A stretch of DNA of 64,000 bases, taken from positions 2,988,079-3,052,078 of the forward strand of contig NZ_CP045920.1 of assembly GCF_009660225.1 (NCBI RefSeq), written 5' to 3'. This DNA comes from Pseudactinotalea sp. HY158 (GTDB lineage: Bacteria; Actinomycetota; Actinomycetes; Actinomycetales; Beutenbergiaceae). Below the pieces are notes generated by a model. The model searched no databases. It was given only the letters and a program-made list of their open reading frames with translations, and had not been told where the DNA came from. A program made the translations under genes and the position numbers. Shown here in pieces: positions 38,130-48,595 of this stretch; positions within the stretch are counted from its first letter, which is position 1, and each line of letters opens with the position of its first letter.

Positions 38130-39167
38130 TCACCGCGTATGGACGGCGCTGCGCAGCTCCCGTTCGTCCACGGCGACCGGCCCGCGCGTACGCACCGATT
38201 CGAGGGCGGCCTGCGCGATCGCCACCGAGACGACCCCGTCGAACGGCTCGACCCGAGCGGGCGCTCCGTCGATCGCGGCGAGCAGATCGCGCAGCTGGGC
38301 CGTGAAGGGGCTGTCGGCCGGGTCCCCGGCGGGGATGTAGGCGGCCTCCCCGGTGCCGGTCGGATCGAGGGTGAGGCTGCGGGCGTCGAGGGTGGAGTGT
38401 CGCAGGGCGGCGGTCGTGCCGTGCAGGTCGAATCCGGTGGTGAACTCCAGGCCGGGCGGCCCCCAGTAGCCGGTCACCTGGCTCGTCGCGCCGCTTGCGT
38501 GGGTCAGGGTCACGGCCGCGGTGTGCACGGGCGCGGGCGGCTCGCCGGACCCGCTCGCGGTGCCCGTCGCGCCCGTCGCGCGGCGGGCGTACACCTCGGT
38601 CACCTCGCCGGCGAACCAGCGGGCCTGGTCGAGGTCGTGCACGAGCTGATCCATGATGATCCCGCCGCTGGCGGCCTCGTCGTAGAACCAGCCGCCGGCG
38701 GGCGGGGCCGTGCCGGCGCGCAGGAATCGGGTGGCGAGGACCTCGCCGATCTCACCCGCGGCCACGCGGGCACGGGCCTCGGCATAGGCCGGGAAGTAGC
38801 GCACGACGTGGGCGGGGAACAGCACGCCCGCGGACGTGGCCGCGGCGGCCGCGATGTCGATCGCCTCGGCCACGGTGCGCCCGAGTGGCTTCTCGCACAC
38901 GACGTGCCTCCCGGCGGCGAGCGCGGCGAGGGCGTACTCGCGGTGGGTGGCCGGCGGCGTGAGGATCCCGACGATGTCGCTGCCCTCGATGAGCTCGCCG
39001 ACGGTCGCTGCCGCCCGGGCCCCGACCCGCTCGGCGGCGGCGCGCGCCCCGGAGCGGGAGTAGAGGGTGAGATCGGATCCGAGCACCTGCCAGCCGGCGA
39101 TATGGGCGGCGGAGATCCCGCCGGTACCGATGAGCCCCACCCGTGGCCGTCCCGATCGACTCCGCAC
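38130..39167 (-). CDS. Gfo/Idh/MocA family oxidoreductase
   Basis: The 345-aa NAD(P)-dependent sugar or polyol dehydrogenase has an N-terminal Rossmann fold (RVGLIGTGGISAAHIAGWQVLG), the family motif VCEKPLGRTVAEA (Lys of the EKP motif), and a C-terminal alpha/beta domain with a putative substrate His/Asp region (GGIIMDQLVHDLDQARWFAGE). GTG 39167 is chosen because AAGGAG (39175-39180) lies seven bases upstream; longer in-frame starts have no support. Substrate unknown; no sugar operon is adjacent. Confidence 0.88.
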   Translation of the reverse strand: MRSRSGRPRVGLIGTGGISAAHIAGWQVLGSDLTLYSRSGARAAAERVGARAAATVGELIEGSDIVGILTPPATHREYALAALAAGRHVVCEKPLGRTVAEAIDIAAAAATSAGVLFPAHVVRYFPAYAEARARVAAGEIGEVLATRFLRAGTAPPAGGWFYDEAASGGIIMDQLVHDLDQARWFAGEVTEVYARRATGATGTASGSGEPPAPVHTAAVTLTHASGATSQVTGYWGPPGLEFTTGFDLHGTTAALRHSTLDARSLTLDPTGTGEAAYIPAGDPADSPFTAQLRDLLAAIDGAPARVEPFDGVVSVAIAQAALESVRTRGPVAVDERELRSAVHTR

Positions 39168-39322
39168 GCACGCTCTCCTTCGTCGTTGAACCGGCCGTGA
39201 GTGACCGCGGCACGCCGTCCCTGCGGTGCTCGGGCTCACGCTACCGTGGGCAGGTGGGCAGACAGCCCGCGAGCTGCCGGATGGCCGGGGACGCTCGAGC
39301 CGACGTCGCCCGCGTGCCGCTC

Positions 39323-39583
39323 CTACTGGTAGGGCCCGGGCGGCATCTGGCGCGGATCGCCGCCGGGGTGCATGGGACCGGGGCCCGGCTGGTACCCGCC
39401 CTGCCCCGGGGGCGGGTTGAACGCTCCGCGCTCCCGGGCCCGCATGATCCCGTTGGTCACCGCGGCGCGGATGATCAGGTAGAAGATCCAGATCACCAGA
39501 GCGAAGATCGCCAGGTAGATCACGATGCCGATGAGCAGCATGACGCCGGCGCCGGCGAAGCCCCAGTCGGGAAGGTTGTTCAT
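39323..39583 (-). CDS. Small membrane protein with Pro/Gly-rich tail
   Basis: The 86-aa protein has one long or two close hydrophobic segments (AGVMLLIGIVIYLAIFALVIWIFYLIIRAA, about residues 12-42). A cytoplasm-like charged stretch RARERGAF and a tail rich in Pro, Gly and Gln (NPPPGQGGYQPGPGPM...) follow. It could be a short envelope protein. No family recognised. Confidence 0.6.
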   Translation of the reverse strand: MNNLPDWGFAGAGVMLLIGIVIYLAIFALVIWIFYLIIRAAVTNGIMRARERGAFNPPPGQGGYQPGPGPMHPGGDPRQMPPGPYQ

Positions 39584-39684
39584 AGCGGCCGCCTTTCGTT
39601 GGAGGTAGCCCGAACCCTAGCGGGCGCGGGCTCGCCCGGCGCGCGAACGCGAGGCTTCGTCGAGGTCGACGGGGCGGGACGGCC

Positions 39685-41712
39685 TCAGCCGCCCGTGGCA
39701 TCCGGTGCCGGCTCGGTAGAGGGTTCGGTGGCCGGCTCATCGGACGGATCGGTGGCCGGCCCGGCCGAGGTGTCCTCGGGCGCCACGTCCAGCCCGAGCT
39801 CGCCGAATGCGTCCTGCACCACCGCGGAATACAGGTACATGCCCTCCATGTCCGGGTGGGTCTGATCCGGCTGGAGCCGATCGGGGTGCTCGGTGGCCGC
39901 CTGGTGCCAGTCGGCCACCGCGACGTTCTCCCGCGCGGCGGCGACGGCCGCGAGGTTGTCGTTCGACTCCTCCACCCAGAAGCTCGAACCATAGATGTTC
40001 ACGAGCACGACGGACCGGTCCGGGCCGAGGGCGTCGAGCGTCGCATCGATGAGGGCGACGTCGCGGGCGCCCGCGTTCGTGCCGGCGGCGATGATCACGA
40101 CGTCGCGCACCGTGCCCGCGGCCAGCGCGTCGTCGATCGCCTCCGCGACGGCGGGCCACTGCCGGTTCGACTCGGCGTCGATGTCGATCCCGGGCAGCTC
40201 GGCCGCGAGCGCGGGGGCGGCGACGTAGAGCATCGAGTCGCCGAAGGAGCTGATATCCGACCCGGTGATCTCCCCGGTCACCCGCTCGGAACCGTCGGGT
40301 GTGGCGGCGGCATCGGTCCGAGCGGCCCCGCCGACGTACTCGGCAGCCTCCGCCATCGCACGTTCGAGGCTGTTCTGGGTCGGGGCGGTGGCCCAGGCCA
40401 CGACGAAGGCCGCGAGCACCGCGGCACCCGCCGCGGCCGTCACGACCTTGCCGCGCGGGCGGCGGGCTCCGAACCAGGCACGGGCCCGGCGGAGGGTCTC
40501 GATGAACCCCAGGCGGCGCACCGGGTTCTCGATCCACGTGAACGACGCGGCGGCCAGGGCGATCGTCAGGCCGACCGCGAGCATCTTCCCGGCCCACCAG
40601 GCTCCCGAGTCCGCCGTGGCCGCAGGGAGGACCGCGGTCACGATGAGCAGCACCGGCCAGTGCCACATGTAGATCCCGTAGGAGCGCCGGCCGATCCACG
40701 CGAGCGGTCCGGCCTCGAGGATCCGCGTGAGCGGGCTCGGCCCGCCGGGAAGGGCCGCGATGATCGCGGCCGTCGCGAGGGAGGCGAGGACCAGGCCGCC
40801 GCGATAGGCGAAGGGGGCTGCGCCGTCCACACGCATCATGAGCACGACGAGCGCGATCGCGCCGGCACCCGCGCCGGCGAACCGCCACCGCTGCCATGCG
40901 CGGCCGCGGAAGAACCGGGGGCCGTCGGGCGCGAGGGCGAGGGCGAGCCCCGCGCCGATGAGCAGGCCGAACGCGTGGGTGTCGGTGCCGTAGTAGACGC
41001 GGGTGGGGGCGTCCGGGTCGAGCAGGAGCGCCATGGCGAGCGCGCTGGCGAGGGCTCCGGCGGCCAGCAGGCCGATGCGCAGCCGGGTGCTGCTCACGGC
41101 CGCGAGCAGGACCACGGTGATCACGGGCCACACGAGGTAGAACTGCTCCTCCACCGCGAGCGACCAGAAGTTGACGAAGAGGTTCGGGGTGGCCGCGTCG
41201 AAATAGGAGGAGCCGGCGCCGATCTCGAGCCAGTTGTTCGAGAACGTGACGGCGCCGACGATGTGACGGCCGATGTCCACGAGCAGGTCACCGCCGGCGA
41301 CCAGGGCGAGCACGGTCGAGGCGACCACGACCGTGACGAGCGCGGGCAGGAGCCGGCGGGCGCGCCGCACCCAGAAGGCGGGCAGGTCGATGCGCCCGTT
41401 CTTGGCGAGTTCGCGCAGGAGCAGGGTGGTGATGAGGTAGCCGGAGATGACGAAGAAGACGTCGACGCCGATGAAGCCGCCCCGCAGGCTCGCCGGGCGC
41501 ACGTGGAAGACGAGCACGGCGATGATCGCGATCGCGCGCAGCCCGTCGAGCCCGTGGATGCGCCAGGGCGTGGGTGGCGTGCCGGCCACTCGGCCGCGGC
41601 GGGCTGTACCGGTCGGGCCGGTCGGGCCGGTCGAGCCGGTCGGGCCGGTCGAGCCACGTCCCTCGGGCCGGGTTGCCCGTGACCGATCACGGGTGACGGC
41701 TGGTGCTGCCAC
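39685..41712 (-). CDS. Acyltransferase-3 (OafA/YrhL type) with C-terminal SGNH domain
   Basis: The 675-aa protein O-acylates an extracellular polymer or glycan. A cytoplasmic N-terminus with a collagen-like stretch (GSTGPTGSTGPTGPTG) leads to an acyltransferase-3 domain of about ten membrane segments, starting at RIHGLDGLRAIAIIAVLVFHV (conserved R/H) and including FFVISGYLITTLLL, NWSLAVEEQFYLVWP-like FWSLAVEEQFYLVWPV and SYGIYMWHWPVLL. The extracytoplasmic SGNH domain has SSFGDSMLYVAAPAL (GDS), VIIAAGTNAG and a later D-H-like ADWHQAATEHPD. The GTG start follows GGAGG. A CTTGA/TCAAG repeat lies 42-53 bases above. Confidence 0.92.
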   Translation of the reverse strand: MAAPAVTRDRSRATRPEGRGSTGPTGSTGPTGPTGTARRGRVAGTPPTPWRIHGLDGLRAIAIIAVLVFHVRPASLRGGFIGVDVFFVISGYLITTLLLRELAKNGRIDLPAFWVRRARRLLPALVTVVVASTVLALVAGGDLLVDIGRHIVGAVTFSNNWLEIGAGSSYFDAATPNLFVNFWSLAVEEQFYLVWPVITVVLLAAVSSTRLRIGLLAAGALASALAMALLLDPDAPTRVYYGTDTHAFGLLIGAGLALALAPDGPRFFRGRAWQRWRFAGAGAGAIALVVLMMRVDGAAPFAYRGGLVLASLATAAIIAALPGGPSPLTRILEAGPLAWIGRRSYGIYMWHWPVLLIVTAVLPAATADSGAWWAGKMLAVGLTIALAAASFTWIENPVRRLGFIETLRRARAWFGARRPRGKVVTAAAGAAVLAAFVVAWATAPTQNSLERAMAEAAEYVGGAARTDAAATPDGSERVTGEITGSDISSFGDSMLYVAAPALAAELPGIDIDAESNRQWPAVAEAIDDALAAGTVRDVVIIAAGTNAGARDVALIDATLDALGPDRSVVLVNIYGSSFWVEESNDNLAAVAAARENVAVADWHQAATEHPDRLQPDQTHPDMEGMYLYSAVVQDAFGELGLDVAPEDTSAGPATDPSDEPATEPSTEPAPDATGG
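41609..41655. repeat. Nonamer tandem repeat (GGTCGGGCC) in the acyltransferase gene
   Basis: About five tandem 9-bp units related to GGTCGGGCC encode the collagen-like GPT/GST stretch on the minus strand. Confidence 0.75.
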
Positions 41713-41753
41713 GGCGACCTCCGCTCACGATCCCCGCGGGCTCGGGCCGCGGT

Positions 41754-41765
41754 CTTGAACTCAAG
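41754..41765. promoter_or_regulatory. Inverted repeat CTTGA-AC-TCAAG upstream of acyltransferase
   Basis: Same arms and spacing as the icd site at 21766-21777, also a few tens of bases above the start codon. Confidence 0.3.
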
Positions 41766-41817
41766 GCTAGGCCGCGGCACCGACATCACCTACGCGCCAC
41801 GAGCGGCGTGGCGCGAT

Positions 41818-42519
41818 TCACCCCGGCGATGGCCGCGCCGCCGGCCTGGCGTTCGGGGGCGGCGTGCCGACCTCGTCGATGGTGTGGCCCTCGCATGGCG
41901 TGGTCGTGACGCCCGCTCGCTCGATGCGGTCGACCATGAACCAGCGAACCGCGCCGCGCAGGCGACACCAACCGATCAGGTACCAGCGGCCGTTGGTCGA
42001 GGCGAACAGCATGGGCTCGACGTCGCGACTGGTCGTCGCGCCCTCCCCCGACGTGTAGCGGATCCGAAGGACCCGCTGGTCGGCCATGGCCTCCTCCAAC
42101 GCAGACCTGACGGCCCGCGACGACGACCGCGTCGCGTCGACCCACACGCGCTGCGCCAACTCCTCGGCCCGTGTCCGGGTCCGGGGATCGAGCACATCGA
42201 CGATCTTCCGGACCCCGGCGGAGGCCAGATCGGCGTAGGGGGCGTCGGGCGCGGCCGCGACAGCCGCCAGGAGCGCGACGGCTTGAGCCGGGGACAGGGT
42301 CACCGGTGGGAGTGAGGCACCCGCCACCAGCCCGTACCCACCGCCGGGACCGGGGCGCGACCAGATCGGTGCACCGCTGCTCTCCAGCGCCGCCACATCG
42401 CGCTTGACCGTACGCACGGACACCCCGAACTCCGCCGCGAGCGTCTCGGCGGTCCAACCCCGCGCTCCGCCGCGGCGCAGCATCTCCGACAGCGCGTGGA
42501 GCCGCTCGGCTCGCTTCAC
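41818..42519 (-). CDS. WYL-domain transcriptional regulator (YafY/DeoR-like)
   Basis: The 233-aa regulator has an N-terminal winged HTH (KRAERLHALSEMLRRGGARGWTAETLAAEFGVSVRTVKRDVAAL, HTH_11 type) and a WYL domain (VLRIRYTSGEGATTSRDVEPMLFASTNGRWYLIGWC), a ligand-sensing fold. It lacks a long WCX extension. GTG 42519 gives the family start, though no binding site is seen and in-frame GTGs slightly upstream are possible. It is divergent from an alpha/beta hydrolase across 73 bases and probably regulates it. Confidence 0.85.
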   Translation of the reverse strand: MKRAERLHALSEMLRRGGARGWTAETLAAEFGVSVRTVKRDVAALESSGAPIWSRPGPGGGYGLVAGASLPPVTLSPAQAVALLAAVAAAPDAPYADLASAGVRKIVDVLDPRTRTRAEELAQRVWVDATRSSSRAVRSALEEAMADQRVLRIRYTSGEGATTSRDVEPMLFASTNGRWYLIGWCRLRGAVRWFMVDRIERAGVTTTPCEGHTIDEVGTPPPNARPAARPSPG

Positions 42520-42592
42520 CGGAACCACCAGGCAGACTTCATGCCGGAAATGGTGACACACACCTGTCCGGCGGCCCTGAGAACATCGAGAC

Positions 42593-43333
42593 ATGACAAC
42601 GACATCGACCCCGAGCGACCCCACGATCATCCTCATCCCCGGCCACTGGCTGGGCGCCTGGGCCTGGGATGACGTGCTCGAACACCTGTCGGCCGCGGGC
42701 GCGGCGGCCACCGCGGTGACCCTTCCGGGCCTGGACGAGCACGACCCCGAGCGATCGTCCAAGACCCTGGCGGACCAGGCTGCGGCGATCGAGGACGTCG
42801 TGACTCGGGCGGCAGGTGGCCAGGGTGTGGTTCTCGTGGCTCACAGCGGCGCGAACGCCCCCGTCACCCTCGTTCTGGACCGATGCCCCGAGCTCATCCG
42901 CCGAGTGGTCTGGGTCGATTCCGGGCCGGTCGCCCCCGGAAGCGTGTTCGCGCCCGATGTGCCGGAGGACCTGGCGGAGCTTCCGCTGCCTCCCTTCGAC
43001 GTTCTCGGGGAGCAGGCCGGCCTCGAGGGCCTGAGCGCCGAGGTGCTCGACCGCTTCCGGTCCCGGGCCGTACCGGAGCCCGGCCCCGTGCTTCGTGCGC
43101 CGGTGCACCTGACGAACGCTGCGCGGCTGAGCGTGCCGACCACGCTCGTGTGCTGCTCGATCTCGAGCGCGCAGGTGCTGGAGCTCGCCGAGGCCGGCCA
43201 CCCCGTGTTCGCCGAGGTCGTCGAGTTCGAGCACCGGGAGTTCGTCGACCTGCCCACGGGGCACTGGCCCATGTGGAGCCGCCCCCGAGACTTGGCCGAA
43301 GCGATCCACTGCGCTGCCACCCGGGCCGCCTGA
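42593..43333 (+). CDS. Alpha/beta hydrolase
   Basis: The 246-aa enzyme has an oxyanion-hole segment (IILIPGHWLGAWAWDDV), a nucleophile elbow VVLVAHSGANAP (Ser in A-H-S-G-A, where the usual G-x-S-x-G has Ala at the outer positions), and a catalytic His in LPTGHWPMWSRP near the C-terminus. It resembles small esterases or the salicylate-esterase/hydroxynitrile-lyase-like group. Substrate unknown. The divergent WYL regulator is its likely controller. Confidence 0.85.
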   Translation: MTTTSTPSDPTIILIPGHWLGAWAWDDVLEHLSAAGAAATAVTLPGLDEHDPERSSKTLADQAAAIEDVVTRAAGGQGVVLVAHSGANAPVTLVLDRCPELIRRVVWVDSGPVAPGSVFAPDVPEDLAELPLPPFDVLGEQAGLEGLSAEVLDRFRSRAVPEPGPVLRAPVHLTNAARLSVPTTLVCCSISSAQVLELAEAGHPVFAEVVEFEHREFVDLPTGHWPMWSRPRDLAEAIHCAATRAA

Positions 43334-43387
43334 ACCGCGACCGTCCGCCCTCTCTCCCGGCCGGCCCCGCAGGTCACCCGTGTCGCC

Positions 43388-45811
<2,424 letters not shown>

Positions 45812-45894
45812 GGCCGCACCAGCCTACGACGGCCCGGCGACCCCGAGCGGCCCCACAGAATCATGGGGCCCATCCGCGCCATCCGGGCCATGCG

Positions 45895-46080
45895 AGCCAC
45901 GGGGATGTGGGTGGCCCGGACCACCACTGACGTGGCCGCAGCCACCCAGTCGGGAGCGAGCCATGGATGTGGGTGGCCCGGACCACCGCTGACGTGGTCG
46001 GAGCCACCCAGTCCGGGCGGAGCCATGGATGTGGGTGGCCCGGACCACCCCTGACGTGGTCGCGGCCACCCACTGGGGGG
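45895..46080. repeat. Three tandem copies of a 62-bp hairpin unit
   Basis: The block GGATGTGGGTGGCCCGGACC starts at 45903, 45965 and 46027, exactly 62 bases apart, and the units are about 90% alike. Each unit folds strongly: GGGTGGC pairs with GCCACCC, and inside GACCAC pairs with GTGGTC around a loop of about seven bases. The period is not a multiple of three and no gene reads through. The array lies between the small membrane protein gene (upstream on the minus strand) and pcrA. Confidence 0.9.
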
Positions 46081-46087
46081 GGGTGGC

Positions 46088-46426
46088 CTACCAGATGACG
46101 GCGATGGCGATGTTGGCGAGCACGAGGCCCGCGATGGCGCCGAGGAAGCCCCGGCTCACCTTCTCCTGGTTGCGACCGCCCCAGATGATCATGCCGCCGG
46201 CGATGAGCGCGATGAGCAGCTTGATCCCGTACTTCATGTCGTTCACGTCGGTGAAGATCGCGTGGGCCAGCCCCATCGAGATGAGGCCGGCGATGATGGC
46301 GGTGAGGATGCCGTGAAGCATGCCGGTGGCGATCTTCGGCTTCTTGAGGTTGACCACGGCGCCGCCGAACACGATCGCCCAGCCGACCATGTGCAGGATC
46401 ACGAGAATCTGCAGGAGAAGAGTCAT
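46088..46426 (-). CDS. Small four-segment membrane protein
   Basis: The 112-aa protein consists of four hydrophobic segments (LLLQILVILHMVGWAIVFGGAVV, MLHGILTAIIAGLISMGLAH, YGIKLLIALIAGGMIIWGG, FLGAIAGLVLANIAIAVIW) with short loops (NLKKPKIATG; TDVNDMK). Similar small integral membrane proteins are widespread in actinobacteria without known function. It starts MTLLLQ at 46426 with AGGAGAAG upstream. Confidence 0.75.
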   Translation of the reverse strand: MTLLLQILVILHMVGWAIVFGGAVVNLKKPKIATGMLHGILTAIIAGLISMGLAHAIFTDVNDMKYGIKLLIALIAGGMIIWGGRNQEKVSRGFLGAIAGLVLANIAIAVIW

Positions 46427-46498
46427 GTGCTGACACTACGTCAGCACCCTGGGGGGCTCACAATCCCGGCCGTGGCCCGCGTCACAGCCGCCTCGGGC

Positions 46499-47170
46499 TC
46501 ATAGGAGCCGTCGCATCGCCGCCCAGCGGGTGAGCTCGTGCCGGGAGGAGAGCTGGAGCTTGCGCAGCACCGCGGACACGTGCGATTCCACGGTCTTGAT
46601 CGAGATGAACAGCTCCCCTGCGACCTCCCGGTAGGTGTAGCCGCGCGCGATGAGGCGCATGACCTCCTGTTCCCGGGCCGAGAGCCGGTCGAGCTCGTCG
46701 TCGGCGGGCTCGCTCAGCCGGCTCGCTCCCTGGGCTCCGCCCGCACCGAAGGCGTCGAGCACGAAGCCGGCGAGCCGCGGGGAGAACACCGCGTCGCCGC
46801 CAGCGACCCGGCGCACCGCGTCCGAGAGTTCGGGCCCGCTGATCGCCTTGGTCACGTACCCGCGGGCACCGGCACGCACCACGGAGACGACGTCGTCGGC
46901 GGCATCGGAGACCGACACCGCGAGGAAGCGCACCCCCTCGCCCAGGTCGGAGCAGCCGCGCACCACCTCGGCCCCGCCGCCCCCGTCCCCGCCGGGCAGG
47001 TGCACGTCGAGCAGCACGACGTCGGGCCGTAGGGCCCGCGTGGCGGCGATCCCACCCTCGACGTCGTCCGCCTCGCCCACGACCTGCAGGTCCGCGGCCA
47101 GTTCGGCGCGCAGCCCCGCCCGCACCATGGCGTGATCGTCCACCACGACCACTCGCAACGTCGTGCTCAT
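46499..47170 (-). CDS. NarL/LuxR-type response regulator
   Basis: The 223-aa regulator has a receiver domain (VVVVDDHAMVRAGLRAEL; phospho-Asp in DVVLLDVHLPG near residue 54; Lys in GYVTKAI) and a LuxR-type HTH (LSAREQEVMRLIARGYTYREVAGELFISIKTVESHVSAVLRKL). Its start overlaps the stop of the upstream kinase gene by four bases, so the two form a coupled two-component system. The divergent PspC/LiaF-like operon beyond the kinase is the obvious target. Confidence 0.93.
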   Translation of the reverse strand: MSTTLRVVVVDDHAMVRAGLRAELAADLQVVGEADDVEGGIAATRALRPDVVLLDVHLPGGDGGGGAEVVRGCSDLGEGVRFLAVSVSDAADDVVSVVRAGARGYVTKAISGPELSDAVRRVAGGDAVFSPRLAGFVLDAFGAGGAQGASRLSEPADDELDRLSAREQEVMRLIARGYTYREVAGELFISIKTVESHVSAVLRKLQLSSRHELTRWAAMRRLL

Positions 47171-48447
47171 CGGACTCCTTCTCGATCATCGCCGCGTGCC
47201 GACCGATGCTCATGACCGCCCGGACCCGCCGCCTCATCCTGCCCGACCCGCGCGGCCGGGTCCCGCGCCCCCGCACGCGGCATCGCCAGCCGCACCTCGG
47301 TGCCCTGCCCCCGCCCCGTGCGGATCCGGGCACTGCCCCCGTGCCGGCGCATCCGCATCACGATCGACTCCCGCACCCCGTGCCGGTCGGCCGGCACGGC
47401 CTCGAGGTCGAAGCCCTCGCCGCGGTCCCGCACGTACACCTCGATCTCGGCCGGCGCGACCTCGAGGTACAGGCTCACCGGCGCGGCCCCGTGCCGGACC
47501 GCGTTCGTCAGCGCCTCCCGGGTCGCGGCCACGAGCGCGGCGGCGCCGGCACCGGGCACGTCGTCGCCCACGGTGATCGCGTCGATCTGCCGGCCGTAGC
47601 GTTCCTCCACCTCCGCGGCCACCGCCTCGACCTGGCGCGCGATCGAGCCCTCCGGCGAGGCCGGATCCGTGTACAGCCAGTCGCGCAGCTGCCGCTCCTG
47701 CGAGCGCGCCAGCCGCCGCACGGCCTCCGGGTCCTCGGCCCGGGAGCGGATGAGCGCGAGGGTCTGCAGCACCGAATCGTGCAGGTGCGCGGCGATGTCG
47801 GCCCGTTCCGACTCCCGTGCGCGTGCCGCCCGCTCGCTGCCCAGGTCCTGCCACATCCTCAGCCCGACCGGTGCGAGCACCACCGCGACCGCGGCCACAA
47901 GGAGCAGCCCGACCCCGGCGGCCCAGACGATGAGGTCGAGGGTGCGACCGCGCCCGGCGAACAGCACGACCCCGACGGCCGCGAGCCCACACCCGGCCAC
48001 CACGCGGGCGAGCACGACGGACCGGGGGCGAGCTGCGTCGTCCCCACGCCCCAACTCGCTCCACGCGAGCGCGGCGCCGAGACACACGAGCACGAACGCG
48101 ATGATCCACGAGGCGCCGCCGGCGATGTTGCCGCGCAGCGCCAGCAGCAGGACCGCGACCGCGAGCAGCGCCCCCGCCAGCACGAGTTCGCGATTCGACA
48201 CCCGGGTGCGCAACGAACGCAGCCGCGGGGCGAGGCGGCTCGGCCCGGGGGTGTCGCCGCCGGGCACGACCGCCCACAGCCACGCGTACATCAACGCCCC
48301 CGCGCCGAGTGCGACCGTGGCGCCGACGAACGCCCACCGCACCGATCGGACCGGCAGCCCGAGGTGATCGGCGAGGCCGGCGCACACCCCGGCGAGCCGC
48401 CGGCCCGCGTGGGGACGGCGCAGCTCGGGTCGGGGCGTGGGCGTCAC
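47167..48447 (-). CDS. Sensor histidine kinase with N-terminal PspC domain
   Basis: The 426-aa kinase begins with a PspC domain (LRRPHAGRRLAGVCAGLADHLGLPVRSVRWAFV...LMYAWLWAVVPG). A set of further membrane segments follows (residues about 85-205), then HisKA_3 with the phospho-acceptor His in ERADIAAHLHDSVLQTLALI. The HATPase_c domain shows EALTNAVRHGAAP and RDRGEGFDLEAVPADRHGVRESI. The layout is that of actinobacterial PspC-containing NarL-family kinases. The 3' end overlaps the regulator gene. Confidence 0.92.
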   Translation of the reverse strand: MTPTPRPELRRPHAGRRLAGVCAGLADHLGLPVRSVRWAFVGATVALGAGALMYAWLWAVVPGGDTPGPSRLAPRLRSLRTRVSNRELVLAGALLAVAVLLLALRGNIAGGASWIIAFVLVCLGAALAWSELGRGDDAARPRSVVLARVVAGCGLAAVGVVLFAGRGRTLDLIVWAAGVGLLLVAAVAVVLAPVGLRMWQDLGSERAARARESERADIAAHLHDSVLQTLALIRSRAEDPEAVRRLARSQERQLRDWLYTDPASPEGSIARQVEAVAAEVEERYGRQIDAITVGDDVPGAGAAALVAATREALTNAVRHGAAPVSLYLEVAPAEIEVYVRDRGEGFDLEAVPADRHGVRESIVMRMRRHGGSARIRTGRGQGTEVRLAMPRAGARDPAARVGQDEAAGPGGHEHRSARGDDREGVR

Positions 48448-48595
48448 CGGGCCATCGTGTCACGCACGGGCCCGGCCGGACCGGGGCGCGGGCCCGATCA
48501 GGGACGAACCAGGGGTCGACCAGGGGTCCGGCGCGGCGGAAATCAGGGGAGTCCCCCATAGCGGCACGGGCCCGCGTCCGGATTGACTGTGGGGC

